Origin: JAUVPY01 sp034412795
Lineage (GTDB): Bacteria > Chloroflexota > Anaerolineae > 4572-78 > NAK82
DNA length: 64,000 nucleotides
Assembly (NCBI GenBank): GCA_034412795.1
Contig: DAOUMD010000120.1
Coordinates: forward strand, 1-64,000
Reading direction: 5' to 3'
Shown here: positions 62,637-64,000 of the stretch, piece after piece
Position numbering within the stretch: position 1 is the first letter of the stretch
How the letters are laid out: every line of letters begins with the position of its first letter
The notes under the pieces: generated by a model
What the model saw: only the letters and a program-made list of their open reading frames with translations
The model's database searches: none
What the model was told of the DNA's origin: nothing
Program-made: the position numbers and the translations under genes

Positions 62637-62731
62637 AAAACAGGTTGCATCACACGTATCGAATGTAGCTCTTTAGCTCTGAACTGTTATCGGCATTACC
62701 AGACTATGGGGGGTTGCTAGGAGCAAGGGCA

Positions 62732-64000
62732 ATGATTGAAGATCAATTGTATGTCTTGTTAGTTGACGGTGAAGCCAGTTTGCGAGAGCCGCTAGCGAAG
62801 CGTCTACGAGCTGAGTACGACTATAGGGTGGATGCCGCAGCTTATGCGTCTGAAGCGTGGCAACTGGTGATTGCGGCAGACCGACCCTATGATGTGGTGC
62901 TAATTGAAGACCTGTTGATGCCAGAACCGGATGTTGAGCCTGAGCCACTAGGCATCAAGCTGATGGAACAGGTCAGAAAACGTTGTCCTGAGACGGAATT
63001 CATTATCTTCACTGGCTGGGGGATGGACCGGGCACTGGCGGCGTTGCAGGCAGGGGCATACCGTTATCTAGCCAAGCCATTCAACCTTGATGAACTGGGA
63101 ATGACCATCCGTATGGCGGCTGAACAGTCTCGGCTGCGACGGGAGAGGGACTTGCTCTCGGCCATCTTAGAAATCAGCAATGCGATGGTCAGTGGGTTGG
63201 ACACGACTCAGACATTGAAGGTGATTGCCGAAGCCATGCCCAAACTAGTGGGGGCCGACGCCTGCGCCGTCGCTTTGAGGGATCAGGCGACGGGTCGACT
63301 GCAGTACGAGCCTGTGATCCCCATAGGCGATGAAGTGGTGCAATGGCAATGGCATATGAAGGCAACCTCGCTTACCCAGCAGATCATTGAGACCGGTGAG
63401 GTGTTTGTCCTATCCGATGTAGACGCTCACGATGATGTGGTCGATGACAAACTGCGCCAGGCCGGGGTCAAGTCTTTCGTCGGGATGCCGATTCCAGGTG
63501 ACAATCAGAACCAGGGAGTATTGTACGCCTATAGCATCCAACGAGAGGCCTTTAGCACATATGAGCAACGGGTTTTGGAACTGCTGGCCGACCAGGCAGC
63601 TATTGCCCTTGAAAACGCCCGTCTTTTTGAGGCCGAAGCTCAGCGTCGTCGAGAGGCCGAGACGTTGCGCGAGGTTTCGGCTGCGATTAGTTCCGCTCTT
63701 GAATTGGAGGAAGTCACCGGGAGGATTCTAGACGAGCTGGGCAAAGTGGTTGAGTACCACCACGCGTCCATACAGCTTGTCCACGGAGATGCTCGTGAAC
63801 TGATTGCTGCCCGTGGCTTTGGCAATGAAGTGGTTCAAACCTGGCTTCTACGACCGATTTCCCAAGACCATCTGATTAGCCGCGTTGTCGGGGTGAAAGA
63901 GCCTCTGATCTTAAGTGAGCCAGCACAAGACCCCGATTGGGAAATTCGACCCGAGACGAGCCAAGCTAAATCTTGGATAGGCCTCCCTCTAGTTTATGGA
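62732..64000 (+). CDS. Response regulator with tandem GAF domains (partial, runs off right edge)
   Basis: At least 423 residues from ATG 62732, with TAGGAGC upstream. Residues 5-125 are a receiver domain: LLVDGEASLREPL (the usual acidic pair is Asp-Gly), phospho-acceptor Asp in VVLIEDLLMPE, Thr in FIIFTGW, Lys in YLAKPFNLDEL. A coiled linker leads to a GAF domain (about 150-295, ending YEQRVLELLADQAAIALENA) and a second GAF begins (REVSAAISSALELEEVTGRI). Such proteins usually continue into more GAF/PAS and a histidine kinase. It is separate from the helicase-methylase operon and probably begins ordinary signalling genes. Confidence 0.85.
   Translation, partial: MIEDQLYVLLVDGEASLREPLAKRLRAEYDYRVDAAAYASEAWQLVIAADRPYDVVLIEDLLMPEPDVEPEPLGIKLMEQVRKRCPETEFIIFTGWGMDRALAALQAGAYRYLAKPFNLDELGMTIRMAAEQSRLRRERDLLSAILEISNAMVSGLDTTQTLKVIAEAMPKLVGADACAVALRDQATGRLQYEPVIPIGDEVVQWQWHMKATSLTQQIIETGEVFVLSDVDAHDDVVDDKLRQAGVKSFVGMPIPGDNQNQGVLYAYSIQREAFSTYEQRVLELLADQAAIALENARLFEAEAQRRREAETLREVSAAISSALELEEVTGRILDELGKVVEYHHASIQLVHGDARELIAARGFGNEVVQTWLLRPISQDHLISRVVGVKEPLILSEPAQDPDWEIRPETSQAKSWIGLPLVYG

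Noticed and set aside
1..64000. CRISPR arrays, tRNA or rRNA genes
   Set aside because: No regularly spaced repeats of CRISPR type and no recognisable tRNA or rRNA sequence were seen on either strand by reading; a tool scan could still find a tRNA I missed.

Overview
The window looks like part of a chromosome of a filamentous, multicellular-type bacterium, most likely a Chloroflexota. This is inferred from protein style: many STAND (NLR-like) NTPases with NNLG-type TPRs, NACHT-FGE fusions, HAMP/PAS/AAA hybrids, SpoVS and a GAF-rich response regulator. No rRNA or marker gene is present to prove it. Almost the whole window is signalling and biological-conflict machinery.

Layout. 1-10.2 kb (minus strand): a membrane STAND protein with a degenerate metalloprotease-like ectodomain running off the left edge; a multi-pass membrane protein; an AAA ATPase; a Cache/HAMP/PAS/AAA sensor; and an excisionase-type HTH protein with a near-consensus promoter. 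10.3-15 kb (minus): a three-module adaptor protein, a small coupled ORF, an HD-domain protein and a NACHT-FGE STAND protein. 15.2-16.05 kb: a broken FGE gene with two Trp-to-amber changes, a 195-bp MITE-like element with perfect 19-bp inverted ends, and a gene start truncated by it. 16-21.9 kb (minus): a mobile-element-like module with a tyrosine recombinase, SpoVS, a DNA-methylase-like protein and unknowns. It has two good intrinsic terminators and AT-rich palindromic repeats. 22-22.6 kb: an orphan Phd-type antitoxin with promoter and operator. 22.7-52.1 kb (plus): about 30 kb of tightly packed, often overlapping genes for STAND NTPases, separate TPR sensor proteins and candidate effectors. 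52.2-54.2 kb: a divergent pair carrying nearly matching C-terminal motifs. 54.3-62.6 kb: a helicase / CBS-HEPN / adenine-methylase operon resembling part of DISARM. From 62.7 kb: a REC-GAF-GAF protein running off the right edge.

How the genes fit together. Three short modules recur in otherwise unrelated proteins. (i) A motif of about 22 residues with core G-[LVPIA]-[VA]-[IVL]-G-D-x-[AGS]-x-[VM] occurs in ten proteins, always at a terminus or in a linker, and resembles bacterial RHIM-like amyloid signalling motifs (BASS type). (ii) An alpha-helical adaptor of about 65 residues (called adaptor A here; hallmark DPKEK-x-RA-x-R) is found in six proteins. (iii) A coiled coil of about 60 residues (coil B; hallmark RRLEKLQ-x-ER) is found in three proteins plus one remnant. 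The small protein at 10280-10909 contains all three and nothing else, as a scaffold would. My main proposal is an NLR-like signalling network in which STAND/TPR or beta-propeller sensors recruit membrane, DUF4062 or helical (Bell-like) effectors through these shared modules. The modules are read directly from the sequence; the network and its defence role are inference.
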